64,000 nt of DNA from Bubalus kerabau. Its lineage: Eukaryota; Chordata; Mammalia; Artiodactyla; Bovidae. The stretch covers positions 85,773,482 through 85,837,481 of the forward strand of contig NC_073626.1 of assembly GCF_029407905.1 (NCBI RefSeq), read 5' to 3'. A program made the position numbers and the translations under genes. The notes beneath the pieces were generated by a model, which was not told where the DNA came from, did not search any database, and worked only from the letters and a program-made list of their open reading frames with translations. Of the stretch, positions 11,870 through 21,888 are shown piece after piece; the first letter of the stretch is position 1, and the number at the start of each line of letters is the position of its first letter.

Positions 11870-13089
11870 ATGAATCAAGGCAAATTGGAAGTGGTCAAAC
11901 AAGAGATGGCAAGAGTGAATGTAGACATTCTAGGAATCAGCGAACTGAAATGGACTGGAATGGGTGAATTTAACTCAGATGACCATTATATCTACTACTG
12001 TGGGCAGGACTCCCTCAGAAGAAATGGAGTGGCCATCATGGTCAACAAAAGAGTCCGAAATGCAGTACTTGGATGCAATCTCAAAAACGACAGAATGATC
12101 TCTGTTCGTTTCCAAGGCAAACCATTCAATATCATAGTAATCCAAGTCTATGCCCCAACCAGTAACTCTGAAGAAGCTGAAGTTGAATCGTTCTATGAAG
12201 ACCTACAAGATCTTTTAGAACTAACACCCAAAAAAGATGTCCTTTTCATTATAGGGGACTGGAATGCAAAAGTAGGAAGTCAAGAAACACCTGGAATAAC
12301 AGGCAAATTTGGCCTTGGAATACGGAATGAAGCAGGGCAAAGACTAATAGAGTTTTGCAAAGAAAATGCACTGGTCATAGCAAACACCCTCTTCCAACAA
12401 CACAAGAGAAGACTCTACACATGGACATCACCAGATGGTCAACACCGAAATCAGATTGATTATATTCTTTGCAGCCAAAGATGGAGAGGCTGTATACAGT
12501 CAGCAAAACAAGACCAGGAGCTGACTGTGGCTCAGACCATGAACTCCTTATTGCCAAATTCAGACTGAAATTGAAGAAAGTAGGGAAAACCACTAGACCA
12601 TTCATGTATGACCTAAATCCAATCCCTTATGATTATACAGTGGAAGTGAGGAATAGATTTAAGGGCCTAGATCTGATAGATAGAGTGCCTGATGAACTAT
12701 GGACTGAGGTTCGTGACATTGTACAGGAGACAGGGATCAAGACCATCCCCATGGAAAAGAAATGCAAAAAAGCAAAATGGCTGCCTGGGGAGGGCTTACA
12801 AATCGCTGTGAAAAGAAGAGAAGTGAAAAGCAAAGGAGAAAAGGAAAGATATAAACATCTGAATGCAGAGTTCCAAAGAATAGCAAGAAGAGATAAGAAA
12901 GCCTTCCTCAGCGATCAATGCAAAGAAATAGAGGAAAACAACAGAATGGGAAAGACTAGGGATCTCTTCAAGAAAATTAGAGGTACCAAGGGAACATTTC
13001 ATGCAAAGATGGGCTTGATAAAGGACAGAAATGGTATGGACCTAACAGAAGCAGAAGATATTAAGAAGAGGTGGCAAGAATACACATAA
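11870..13089 (+). pseudogene. BovB endonuclease half (sense), frameshifted
   Basis: Apurinic-type endonuclease (EEP fold) domain of BovB. Visible motifs in order: ILGISELKWTG (catalytic Glu), VIQVYAPTSN, IIGDWNAKVGSQ (Asp and Asn), QIDYILCSQRW, then, in a second frame from about 12469, CGSDHELLIAKF (Asp-His). The frame changes between about 12480 and 12540. The second frame continues through the linker (KAKWLPGEGLQ..., IRGTKGTFHAKMG) and stops at 13089, where the inversion breakpoint removes the RT half. The stretch 11203-11869 upstream is BovB 5' UTR, including degenerate copies of its GAGGAGCTACCCC-type unit. Confidence 0.9.
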
Positions 13090-13108
13090 GAATTGTACAA
13101 ACATTTAT

Positions 13109-13792
13109 AACTAGATACAAAAATGAAAATAAAGAGAAAAACAAAACTCTATTGCCTAATCACATGAGTGGTCCCTTCGTAGAAGAAATGAAGACATTAC
13201 TCCAGTGGCATTAAGCAGATTTGGGTAACACCAAATGTAATTTCACCCTTTCCATTTGGAAGATATTCTCATGGGCCTCCAAGCTAAGAGAGAAAGAAGG
13301 AAATTATGTAGCTTCTTTATGGAAGATTCATGCTCCTTTCCTCAGGCTCTACATAATGCCAAATTACATCTTAGGCATCAGAGTAGAACCACAAGGCATT
13401 TTACTCATGTGGATTTGCCTATTCATACCTCAAATGTGCTTCCTGAGAGTAGAACATAAATGCTCAGGGAGACAGAGTGTTGGAGGGCATATCCCTACTA
13501 AGATGTGATAGGGGGCCTTCAGCCTAAAATGAAGACACAGAGAAAGCCAACAGCTTTGGAATTCTTTAAACAGCAATTCACTCCTCTCACTCCTACATAT
13601 CTTTATAAAAAAGAGCCAAGTTGAATGAAAATGGGCCTCTTCCATGCCTCGTATAGAAAAGAGCAGAAAAAAATTATTTAAAACTTTCCCATTTTAATCT
13701 CTCTACTATTGGGGGAAAATGTTATCAAGAAAAGCAATGCAGTTGCACTGGTTGTTTACATTTAGGTTTGATAAGGATCCCTTTACAAGTAA
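13109..13792. other. Unique DNA, no gene seen
   Basis: No repeat recognised and no convincing coding region. The 95-codon open frame at 13221-13508 has no identifiable domain. Confidence 0.5.
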
Positions 13793-13987
13793 GGACTTCC
13801 CTGACAGCTCAGTTGGTAAAGAATCCACCTGCAGTGCAGGAGACCCCGGTTCAATTTCTGGGTTGGGAAGATCCCCTGGAGAAGGCAAAGGCTACCCACT
13901 CCAGTATTCTGGCCTAGAGATTTCCATGTACTATATAGTCCATGGGGTGGCAAAGAGTTGGACATGGCTGAGCTACTTTCACTTTCT
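13793..13987 (+). mobile_element. Bov-tA SINE
   Basis: Complete tRNA-headed ruminant SINE. Head 'ggacttccctgacagctcag' with 'ttggtaaagaatccacctgc', B-box region 'ggttcaatttctgggttggg', then the BovB-derived tail 'caaagagttggacatggctg' and a terminal 'actttcactttc'. Only moderately diverged from other copies in the window. Confidence 0.93.
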
Positions 13988-14349
13988 TATACCAAAATAT
14001 ACTTAATAAGGCATAAGCTCACAAATGAGCTGGCATAGCATACAGACTAAAAGGGACCCACATTATAATTTAAGTCTACCAACAAATCTCCATCTGAAGA
14101 AAAATTGCACCCTGAGACAGGAAGGCTATGAGGATGTATGCTACCAAACTGTGTACTGATACCCAGTGATACAGAAGACACTCATTTGAGTGAGAAAACT
14201 TAGATATTTTTATACTGGAGGATAAAATTTTGATAAGTCATTTTTTACTGTCTTGTCCATTCTTTCTCCTTCCATATTTGCTAAAGAGAAGAGGATTTTG
14301 GAAGAGTGGACAGGTGTTTATTTTCTGTTCCTGCTTAGGTTTATAGTAT
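13988..14349. other. Unique DNA, no gene seen
   Basis: No recognisable repeat or coding signal. Confidence 0.5.
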
Positions 14350-14640
14350 GTTTTTTTATTTTTCTTAAACTTTTTATTTTGTTTTGGAGTATAGCCAATT
14401 AACAAAGTTATGATAGTTTCAGGTGAACAGTGAAGGAACCCAGCCATTCACATTCATGTACCCATTCTCCCCTGAACTCCTCTCCCACCCAGGCTGCCAC
14501 AGAACACCGAGCAGAGTTCAATGTGCTATATAGTAGATCCTTATTGCTTATCCATTTTAAATATAGCACTGTGTACACACTGATCCCAAACTCAACTATG
14601 CTTTCCCCCATCCTTTCCCCTGGCAACCACAGTATGTTTA
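14350..14640 (-). mobile_element. L1 3' UTR fragment, antisense
   Basis: Starts in a T-rich tract, then 'ttttggagtatagccaatta', 'gatagtttcaggtgaacag', 'aggctgccacagaacacc' and 'ccatttaaatatagc'-like text. These are ordered blocks of the antisense 3' UTR of an older artiodactyl L1. No ORF2 part is included, so it is strongly 5'-truncated. Confidence 0.8.
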
Positions 14641-15017
14641 TTTTTAATTTCTCTTTATATGTATCCTGTCATTCCTCCAAAGATTTCAAAGCACTTTTTT
14701 CAAAATTTATGGAAAAATTATGCATGTCACTAACAGGAATTCAAAGGAAGGAGCAGAACAGCAAGTAAGGACAGTGGTGGAAAGACATTCATCAAAGTAC
14801 CCGATTGAGAGAAAACACTTTTCTCGGCCTTGACATATTCACTATTCTTATTTCAAAGTTTTTAATGGAATAATTGAGCCTATACATTGCACATCTTAAG
14901 TAGGCCTATGCCTTCAGTACTTAACTTTGAAAGGAGAGCATTGGTTAGGATTGGTTCTAAGTAGTTGGGATAATCTTAGGACTGCTTCTAAGCAGCTGGG
15001 ATAAGAGACTGGTTTGC
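14641..15017. other. Unique DNA, no gene seen
   Basis: No repeat recognised. Near its 3' end an 'agtagttgggat'/'agcagctgggat' pair (14961-15002) forms a small local duplication. Confidence 0.45.
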
Positions 15018-16927
15018 GGTTCGCCATAAAGAAATGCAAAAGGCAAAATGGTTGTCTGGGGAGGTCTTACAAATAGCTATGAAAAGAAGAGAAGCGAAAG
15101 GCAAAGGAGAAAAGGAAAGATATACCATTTGAATGCAGAGTTCCAAAGAAGAGCAAAGAGAGATAAGAAAGCCTTCCTCAGTGATCAATGCAAAGAAATA
15201 GAGGAAAACAATAGAATGGGAAAGACTAGAGATCTTTTCAAGAAAATTAGAGATATTAAGGGAACTTTTCATGCAAAGATGGGCACAATGAAGGACAGAA
15301 AAGGTATGGACCTAACAGAGGCAGAAGATATTAAGAAGAGGTGGCAAGAATACCCAGAAGAACTATACAAAAGAGACCTTGATGACCCAGATAATCACAA
15401 TGGTGTGAACACTCGCCTAGAGCCAGACATCCTAAAATGAGAAGTCAACTGGACCTTTATGAACAAAGCTAGTGGAGGTGATGGAATTCCAGTTGGGCTA
15501 TTTAAAATCCTAAAAGATGATGCTGTGAAAGTGCTGCACTCAATATGCCAGAAAATTTGGAAAATTCAGCAGTGGCCACAGGACTGGGAAAGATCAGTTT
15601 TCATTCCAATCCCAAAGAAAGGCAATGCCAAAGAATGCTCAAACTACTGCACAATTGTAATCATGTCACATGTTAGCAAAGTAATGTTCAAAATTCTCCA
15701 AGCCAAGGTTCAACAGTATGTGAACTGTGAACTTCCAGCTGTTCAAGCTGGATTTAGAAAAGGCAGAGGAACCAGAGATCAAATTGCCAACATCCATTGA
15801 ATCATCAAAAAAGTAAAAGAGTACCAGAAAAACATCTACTTCTGTTTTATTAACTATGCCAAAGCCTTTAACTGTGTGAATTCTTAAAGATATGGGAATA
15901 CCAGATCACCTGACCTGCCTCCTAGGAAATCTCTATGCAGGTCAAGAAGCAACAGTTAGAACTGGACATGGAAGAACAGACTGGTTCCAAATTGTGAAAG
16001 GAGTCCATCAAAGCTGTATATTGTCACCCTGCTTACTTAACTTATATGCAGAGTACACCATGAGAAATGTTGGGCTGGATGAAGCACAAGCTGGAATCAA
16101 CATAGCCAGGAAAAATATCAATAGCCTCAGATATGCAGATGACACCACCCTTATGTCAGAAAGAGAAGAACTAAAGAGCTTCTTGATGAAAGTGAAAGAG
16201 GAGAGTGAAAAAGCTGGCTTAAAACTCAACATTCAGAAAACGAAGATCATGGCATCTGGTCCCATCACTTCATGGCAAATAGATGGGGAAACAGTGGAAA
16301 CAGTGACAGACTTTATTTTGGGGGGCTCCAAAATCACTGCAGATGGTGACTGCAGCCATGAAATTAAAAGAAACTGGCTCCTTGGAAGAAAAGCTATGAC
16401 CAATTTAGACAGCATATTAAAAAGCAAAGACATTACTTTGCCAACTAAGGTCCATCTAGTCAAAGCTATGGTTTTTCCAGTGGTCATGTATGGATGTGAG
16501 AGTTGGACTATAAAGAAAGCTGAGTGCCGAAAAATGGATGCTTTTGAACTGTGGTGTTGGAGAAGACTCTTGAGAGTCTCTTGGACAGCAAGGAGATCCA
16601 ACCAGTCCATCCTAAAGGAAATCAGTCCTGAATATTCATTGGAAGGACTGATGCTGAAGCTGAAACTCTAGTACTTTGGCCACCTGATGTGAAGAACTGA
16701 TTCGTTTGAAAAGACCCTGGTGCTGGAAAGATTGAAGGCACAAGGAGAAGGGGACAACAGAGAATGAGATTGTTGGATGGTATCACTGACTCAATGGACA
16801 TGAGTTTGAGTCCACTCCTGGAGTTGGTGACGGACAGGGAGGCCTGATGTGTTGCAGTCCATAGGGTCACAAAGAGTCGGACATGACTGAACCACTGAAC
16901 TGAACTGAACTGTGGTTTACCATAAGG
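15018..16927 (+). mobile_element. 5'-truncated BovB LINE
   Basis: BovB from the linker downstream of the endonuclease to the 3' end (15032-16913), ending in a (ACTGA/ACTGAACTGA) tail. Flanks 'ggttcgccataaag' (15018-15031) and 'ggtttaccataagg' (16914-16927) agree at 11 of 14 positions and probably are an aged TSD. The divergence of the two flanks fits an older insertion than the 9.6-kb copy. Confidence 0.92.
15048..16890 (+). pseudogene. BovB linker and RT, frameshifted
   Basis: Three main open pieces: 15048-15440 (linker, ...AFLSDQCKEIEENNRMGK...), 15459-15800 (RT fingers, ...NKASGGDGIPVGLFK, WPQDWERSVFIPIPKK, VQAGFRKGRGTRDQIANIH) and 15892-16671 (palm and thumb). Motif C is intact as LRYADDTTLM (about 16126-16155). 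Stops or shifts at about 15440, 15800-15890 and 16671 break the frame. The palm motif A region (15840-15890) is damaged: the usual FDCVDHNKLWKIL text is shortened to an 'aactgtgtgaattctta' remnant. Confidence 0.9.
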
Positions 16928-19900
16928 GGTATAACAATGCCCTGATCATCAAGCACTTGTTTCCAGTAACTCATGACAGTTGCTCATATGGTTTAAGGAA
17001 ATGCTATCAGAAGATTCCTACTATCTGAGAGAGATATTAAATTAATTATTTAGACCCCATAGATACATTCATTAAAATGCACTAAATGCTTAGCATGTAT
17101 TGAGCACAATACTCAGTTCAACAGTACTAGTGAAAGGAATAAAATTGTATTAATAATTCAAAAATCATGTGCTCTAGTTTTTCTCATCTAAGTACCAAGT
17201 ATAGATAAGATATAGACAGTATAAAGATTTTAGCATGCTTTTCCATTTAATTGGTAGGTTACAGCTTTATTATGATTCTTTGTGCCTGCCCATGCTTTGA
17301 GAGCTGTTACCTTGTGTTATTTGACTACTCAGATTGTATTCAATTGTTTGATCTATTTTTAGATGATTGTGAATGTAAATGGTACATAAAGGAGTAAGTG
17401 TTATCTTTGGGTTATCAAGATTTCTCTCCTGAGCAGAAATTGCAAGTAGTGCCTGGCACTCACATTTAAAAATCACCTTGATTTGATGGTACTCTTGGGT
17501 ACAATTTCTACTCTCCCATTTTGGAGAGCTTTTTCACCATAAATACATTTTAAAACACAAAATGAGGTGATTTGGCCCATTTTTCTATGTATATAATTTA
17601 ACCTTCAAAGGATTATGGTCTATGGAGCAAACAGGTTAATAGGAAGGTTTTAAAAAGACATTTTTTCATCTGATAGGACATAATTGTACCTACGGAGCTG
17701 TTATGGTCCATTGTATAAATCCTTCAAATTCATGGACTATTGGCCCAAAACACAGTAATGGATCCTGCAGAGCATTGAAAATCTATCATGTTAATACTGC
17801 TGCAGCATATGCACAGTCTGAAGTTTATTCTCCCATCCACACCTTAGAGGATTTGTATCTAATTCTCATATTAATAGACATGATTCCTGTACTCCAGATG
17901 GAATGATTTGCCAAGCCCCTTACATGTTAAGTAAAACATCTTCTCAGGATTTGCACTAAAACCAATGATAATAACATATTCCTGTAAAACACTGCCACGT
18001 CTAACAAAAATATTTGCTTGTTCCGAATTCCCAGAGGAATCACACCACTTCACGTTTCTAAAGCAACAAAGAGCTTTTTTAAAGTTGTTAGTTTACAAAT
18101 CAGCACCTGAAACCATTGAATTGTATCTAACTGAATGCTAAGGTACAGTCCCTTCAAAACTCCTTTCATTGATGCTGGCAAGAATGGTTTTGTTCTGAAC
18201 ATATATGTATATTTCTAGTTGTATAGACTGATGGACTTTTTTGGAAAGCCTAAGATGCTCTCTATCACAGCATCTCAATTCTTTTAAACTTGGTTTCTTT
18301 CTCTCTCTGCAGAGCTGTAAAAGTAAAGGCTATTGGCAGCACTATTTTATGGTCACTCAGAATATGGATGTGTAATGTCAGAGAACTCTTGCTCCTAATC
18401 CTTAGCTGCACAGACATAATAGGGACCAAAGGCTGAGGCCAACACAATACATAATCAAATCTATAAGGAGCATTTCTACAAAGTTTTAGTCTAACTAGAA
18501 ATGAAAAAAGGAGATGAAATAATGTTTTCTATCTATATTAACAATGTTAACCCATTTTCTAGAAATATATTATTATCATTAGTTTTAGTGTTAAGTCTGA
18601 CAAGCTTTATTTTTTTTTTAAATTATCATGTCAGGGGCTTGGAGAGTATTAGTTTTTTGTTTTTTGTTTTTTTCATTATCTTCACTGCTCTCTATACACT
18701 GTATCATGGCCCCAGAGAACTCTCAAAGAGGTCAGGTGGAGCCCAGGCCTCTTTTTATCAATCAGAATAGTACTTTGTTTCATTATCTAGGAATTGTCAA
18801 GGCAAAAACAAAGATAATGGTCAAAAGAATGCTACCTCAATGTTGAAAACCTCATGGAGGTTCAGATAATTGAGTTTGCTTGATTGATATTGAGTAGTTT
18901 CTCCTTATTTTCTCCAGGGAAGAGACAAATTCATCAGGGAGTTAGTCTTCACAGGTAGACTCTGACAATTTTATATTTTTTATCATCTCATAGGTTTTCC
19001 TTACCCAGATTTGTTGGAGGATCCCACAGTCACTCTTGTTCAGCTCCAGGATGGTAAACTCAATGTCTATAGCTAATTCTCAATTGTCAAGCATTCAATA
19101 TATTTCCAGTGAATCTAAATCACTTACTTGTAAATGTCTATTAAAAAAAAAAGTTTAAAAGTAACGTTGTATTTAATTCCCTTTCTACTTATACCTGTTT
19201 GAAATGGGTTGGCTGTCACATGCAACCAAAAGGTCCCAAAACTCCACTGAGAGTGGCAAAGTACCATCATTTTTCTCTTCAGAAAAATGGAGATATTACC
19301 TCTCCATGTGCAGGTGACAGTTGTGAATTCAAATCAGAAGCAAGCTCAATGTTTACTTGAGAAGTTAAAATGAGATCATTTTAAAAAAACTAGACAAGAT
19401 TCATCCTCATTCTCATAAGGAGAACACTTTCGTTAAGTGCTCATGCATATGAGTGCTACTATATTGACTTTATTGACCAGGCATGTCTACCTCCTATTTC
19501 GTTGGGAAAGTATTTTCTTTCTTTTGAAAAAGTGCCCATATTTCCCCTTTTGTCACCTGAATATAATATACACTGCCCTGTAGTATGAAGGCATATGACT
19601 TCTGGTTTCAGTTGATAGGTTCAAGGAAGGACTCTTAATCCAAGTAAGACAAACTGTAGCTCCTTCCTTAGTTACCATCCCCTGGCTACAAACAACTGTC
19701 CAGCAGTAGGTACTTTAAACCAGCTGAACCCATCAGACAATCTCATAGCATTTAGAAAAAGGAAGACATCTACAAAATCAGTTTCTCTCTAGGAATTTAA
19801 TGCTCTACTATATGCAATTTGTGAAAAGTCAACCACCATATTCCCCGCTCAAAAAAACTAGAAGAATAGCATTAGCTGGTCTGGGAAGAGAAAAAAAAGA

Positions 19901-20165
19901 ATAAACAAGTTTAAAGAAGAATGAAAGTCAGATATAAAGGGAGAATCCTAATGCTTCTTCTGTTCTTGGATATAGTAGTTACTTAGTCCTTGTTTTGTGA
20001 AGATCACCATATCCTTAAATTCTTCTTGTTTCTTAAATCAAAATATGGTTGTATTTTTATTACATGCAACCCAAAGTTCTAATGTTATACTTCTTAAGAA
20101 TAAGTTTTAAGTAATAGAAATATGTATTATGTTTTATAATAATCATACAGTTTATTTGCAACAAA
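16928..20165. other. Long unique AT-rich stretch, no gene seen
   Basis: 3.2 kb with no young repeats. Short open frames (18501-18846) are T-rich and have no family. The 19560-19800 part resembles the layout of an old MER or L1 3' end but is too diverged to name. Confidence 0.5.
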
Positions 20166-20252
20166 TGGTGATGGACAGGGAGGCCTGGCGTGCTGCGATT
20201 CATGGGGTCACAAAGAGTCAGACACGACTGAGTGACTGAACTGAACTGAATG
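20166..20252 (+). mobile_element. BovB 3'-end fragment
   Basis: Only the last ~85 bp of BovB: 'ggtgatggacagggaggcct', 'ggcgtgctgcgattcatggg', 'agtcagacacgactgagtga' and an (ACTGA)n tail. An extreme 5' truncation. Confidence 0.9.
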
Positions 20253-20644
20253 GTTAATTGATTTTTAGAAGTTCATAAAAATATAAACATCTCTTCAAAT
20301 TTTCAAATGTTTTTATATAATATGCTATACTGAGTTTGATCTTAAATATAGAACAATTCTAAATTCTAAGGTTCAATTGACTACAAAAACATGGTTTTAC
20401 ATTTTAACTATATTTAACTACACTGTTTGTTTTTGATGTTAATTTTAAGCTTTAATGTAAGCCTCAGGAGCAATAAAAGCCCTGAGTCTAAAAAGAGCTT
20501 ATTGATACAATTAATTTTGGAGATAAATGAGAACCCAGAAGCGTTCCATGGTCTCCATTTTTTTCAAAGGTACAGTGGTAGGTAAATAAAAGGTCACAGT
20601 GAGGCAGTGAGTAAAATGAGTTGATCATGAGATACATCAATAAG
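20253..20644. other. AT-rich unique DNA, no gene seen
   Basis: No repeat family recognised between the BovB tail and the old L1. Confidence 0.5.
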
Positions 20645-21445
20645 CTCCAAAGAAGACATCCAGCTGGCCAGTAGGCTCATGAAAAGATGTTCAACATGAT
20701 TTATTATTAGAGAAACGCAAGTCAAAACCACAATGTGGTATTACCTCATTCAGGTCAGAATGGCTATCATCAAAGAGTCTACAGATAATAAATTCTGGAG
20801 AGGGTGCAAAGGAAGAGGAACCCTCCCACACAGTTGGTAGGAATGCAAATTGGTACAGCCATTATGGAGAACAGTATGGAGGTTCCCTTAAAAAGCTAAA
20901 AATAGAGCTACTATATGATCCAGCAATCCCCTGGGTATATATATCCAGAAAAGATGAAACTCTAATTTAAAAAGATATATGCATGCCAATGTTCATAGCA
21001 GCACTATTTACTACAGTTCAGACATGGAAATAACCCAAGGGTCCATCAATAAATGAGTGATTTAAGAAGATATGCTATATATATATATAGTGGAGTGTTA
21101 TTCAGCCATAACAAATGAAATATTGCTATTTGTGGCAACATGGATGGACCTAGAGAATATCATACAAAGTGAAGTCAGTGAAAGACAAATGTTATATGAT
21201 ATCACTTATATGTAAGATCTAAAAAATAATACAAATGAATTTGCATACAAAACAGAAATAGACTCACAGAGAGAAAACAAACTTATGATTACCAAAGAGG
21301 AAATGGAAGATGGAGGGATAAATTAGAAGTATGGAATTAATAGATATAAACTACTATACATAAAATAGATAAGCAACAAGGATTACACAGTGAATTATAT
21401 TCAATAATTTGTAATAACCTATAATGGAAAATAATCTGAAATATA
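20645..21445 (+). mobile_element. Old L1, ORF2 C-terminus and 3' UTR
   Basis: Sense-strand L1 remnant. 'ctccaaagaagacatccag', 'gagaaacgcaagtcaaaacc', 'gttggtaggaatgcaaattg', 'tatgatccagcaatcccctg' and 'gttcatagcagcactattta' are ordered blocks of the end of ORF2, followed by 3' UTR text such as 'ttatattcaataatttg'. Many stops and an internal TA run at 21076-21087. Older than the L1 at 21.5 kb. Confidence 0.85.
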
Positions 21446-21451
21446 CAGAGA

Positions 21452-21490
21452 TAGTGAGTCAGACACGACTGAGCAATTAAACAACAACAG
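21452..21490 (+). mobile_element. Isolated Bov SINE/BovB tail
   Basis: 'gtgagtcagacacgactgag' followed by 'caattaaacaacaacag' is the terminal tail of Bov-tA/BovB with a CAA-type end. It sits between the old L1 and the TSD of the next L1. Confidence 0.7.
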
Positions 21491-21528
21491 CAATATTGTT
21501 ATGGGAATAAGTGAAAATCAGTGAAGAG

Positions 21529-21888
21529 GTTTTTTTTGTGTGTTTTTTTTTTTTTATTTTATTTTTAAACTTTACAAAATTGTATTAGTTTTGCCAAATA
21601 TCAAAATGAATCCGCCACAGGTATACATGTGTTCCCCATCCTGAACCCTCCTCCCTCCTCCTTCCCCTTACCATCCCTCTGGGTAGTCCCAGTGCACCAG
21701 CCCCAAGCATCCAGTATCGTGCATCGAACCTGGACTGGCAACTCGTTTCATACATGATATTTTACATGTTTCAATGCCATTCTCCCAAATCTTCCCACCC
21801 TCTCCCTCTCCCACAGAGTCCATAAGACTGTTCTATACATCAGTGTCTCTTTTGCTGTCTCATACACAGGGTTATTGTTACCGTCTTT
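21529..21888 (-). other. L1 3' UTR and poly-A tail
   Basis: On the plus strand: T runs, then 'tgtattagttttgccaaata', 'gaatccgccacaggtatac' and C-rich text (21650-21680) up to the ORF2 stop at 21889. The tail is interrupted by GTGTG at about 21537-21542, a common change in aged poly-A tails. An AATAAA-type signal is present on the minus strand within 'aaaataaaataa' near 21551-21562. Confidence 0.85.

Larger units (their letters stand above)
9614..13108 (-). mobile_element. Nearly full-length BovB LINE with internal inversion
   Basis: One RTE-clade BovB split into two oppositely oriented halves. Positions 9625-11202 are the 3' half in antisense. Positions 11203-13101 are the 5' half in sense. 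They divide the element at one place: the right half ends at the BovB text '...gaattgtacaaa' (13101), and the left half, read on the minus strand, resumes at 'agatcttcacaaccc' (from about 11200). Outer flanks are 'caaacattcat' (9614-9624) and 'caaacatttat' (13098-13108), an 11-bp TSD with one mismatch. This is the arrangement expected from twin priming: the mid-element point lies next to the flank and the 5' end lies at the internal junction. The 3' tail is a (TGATC)n run. Two independent insertions are a less economical explanation. Confidence 0.88.

Noticed and set aside
13793..13987. tRNA-like boxes suggesting a tRNA gene
   Set aside because: The head is the tRNA-derived promoter of a Bov-tA SINE. 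It is followed by the BovB tail and has no complete cloverleaf. The same applies to the other Bov-tA and CHR copies.
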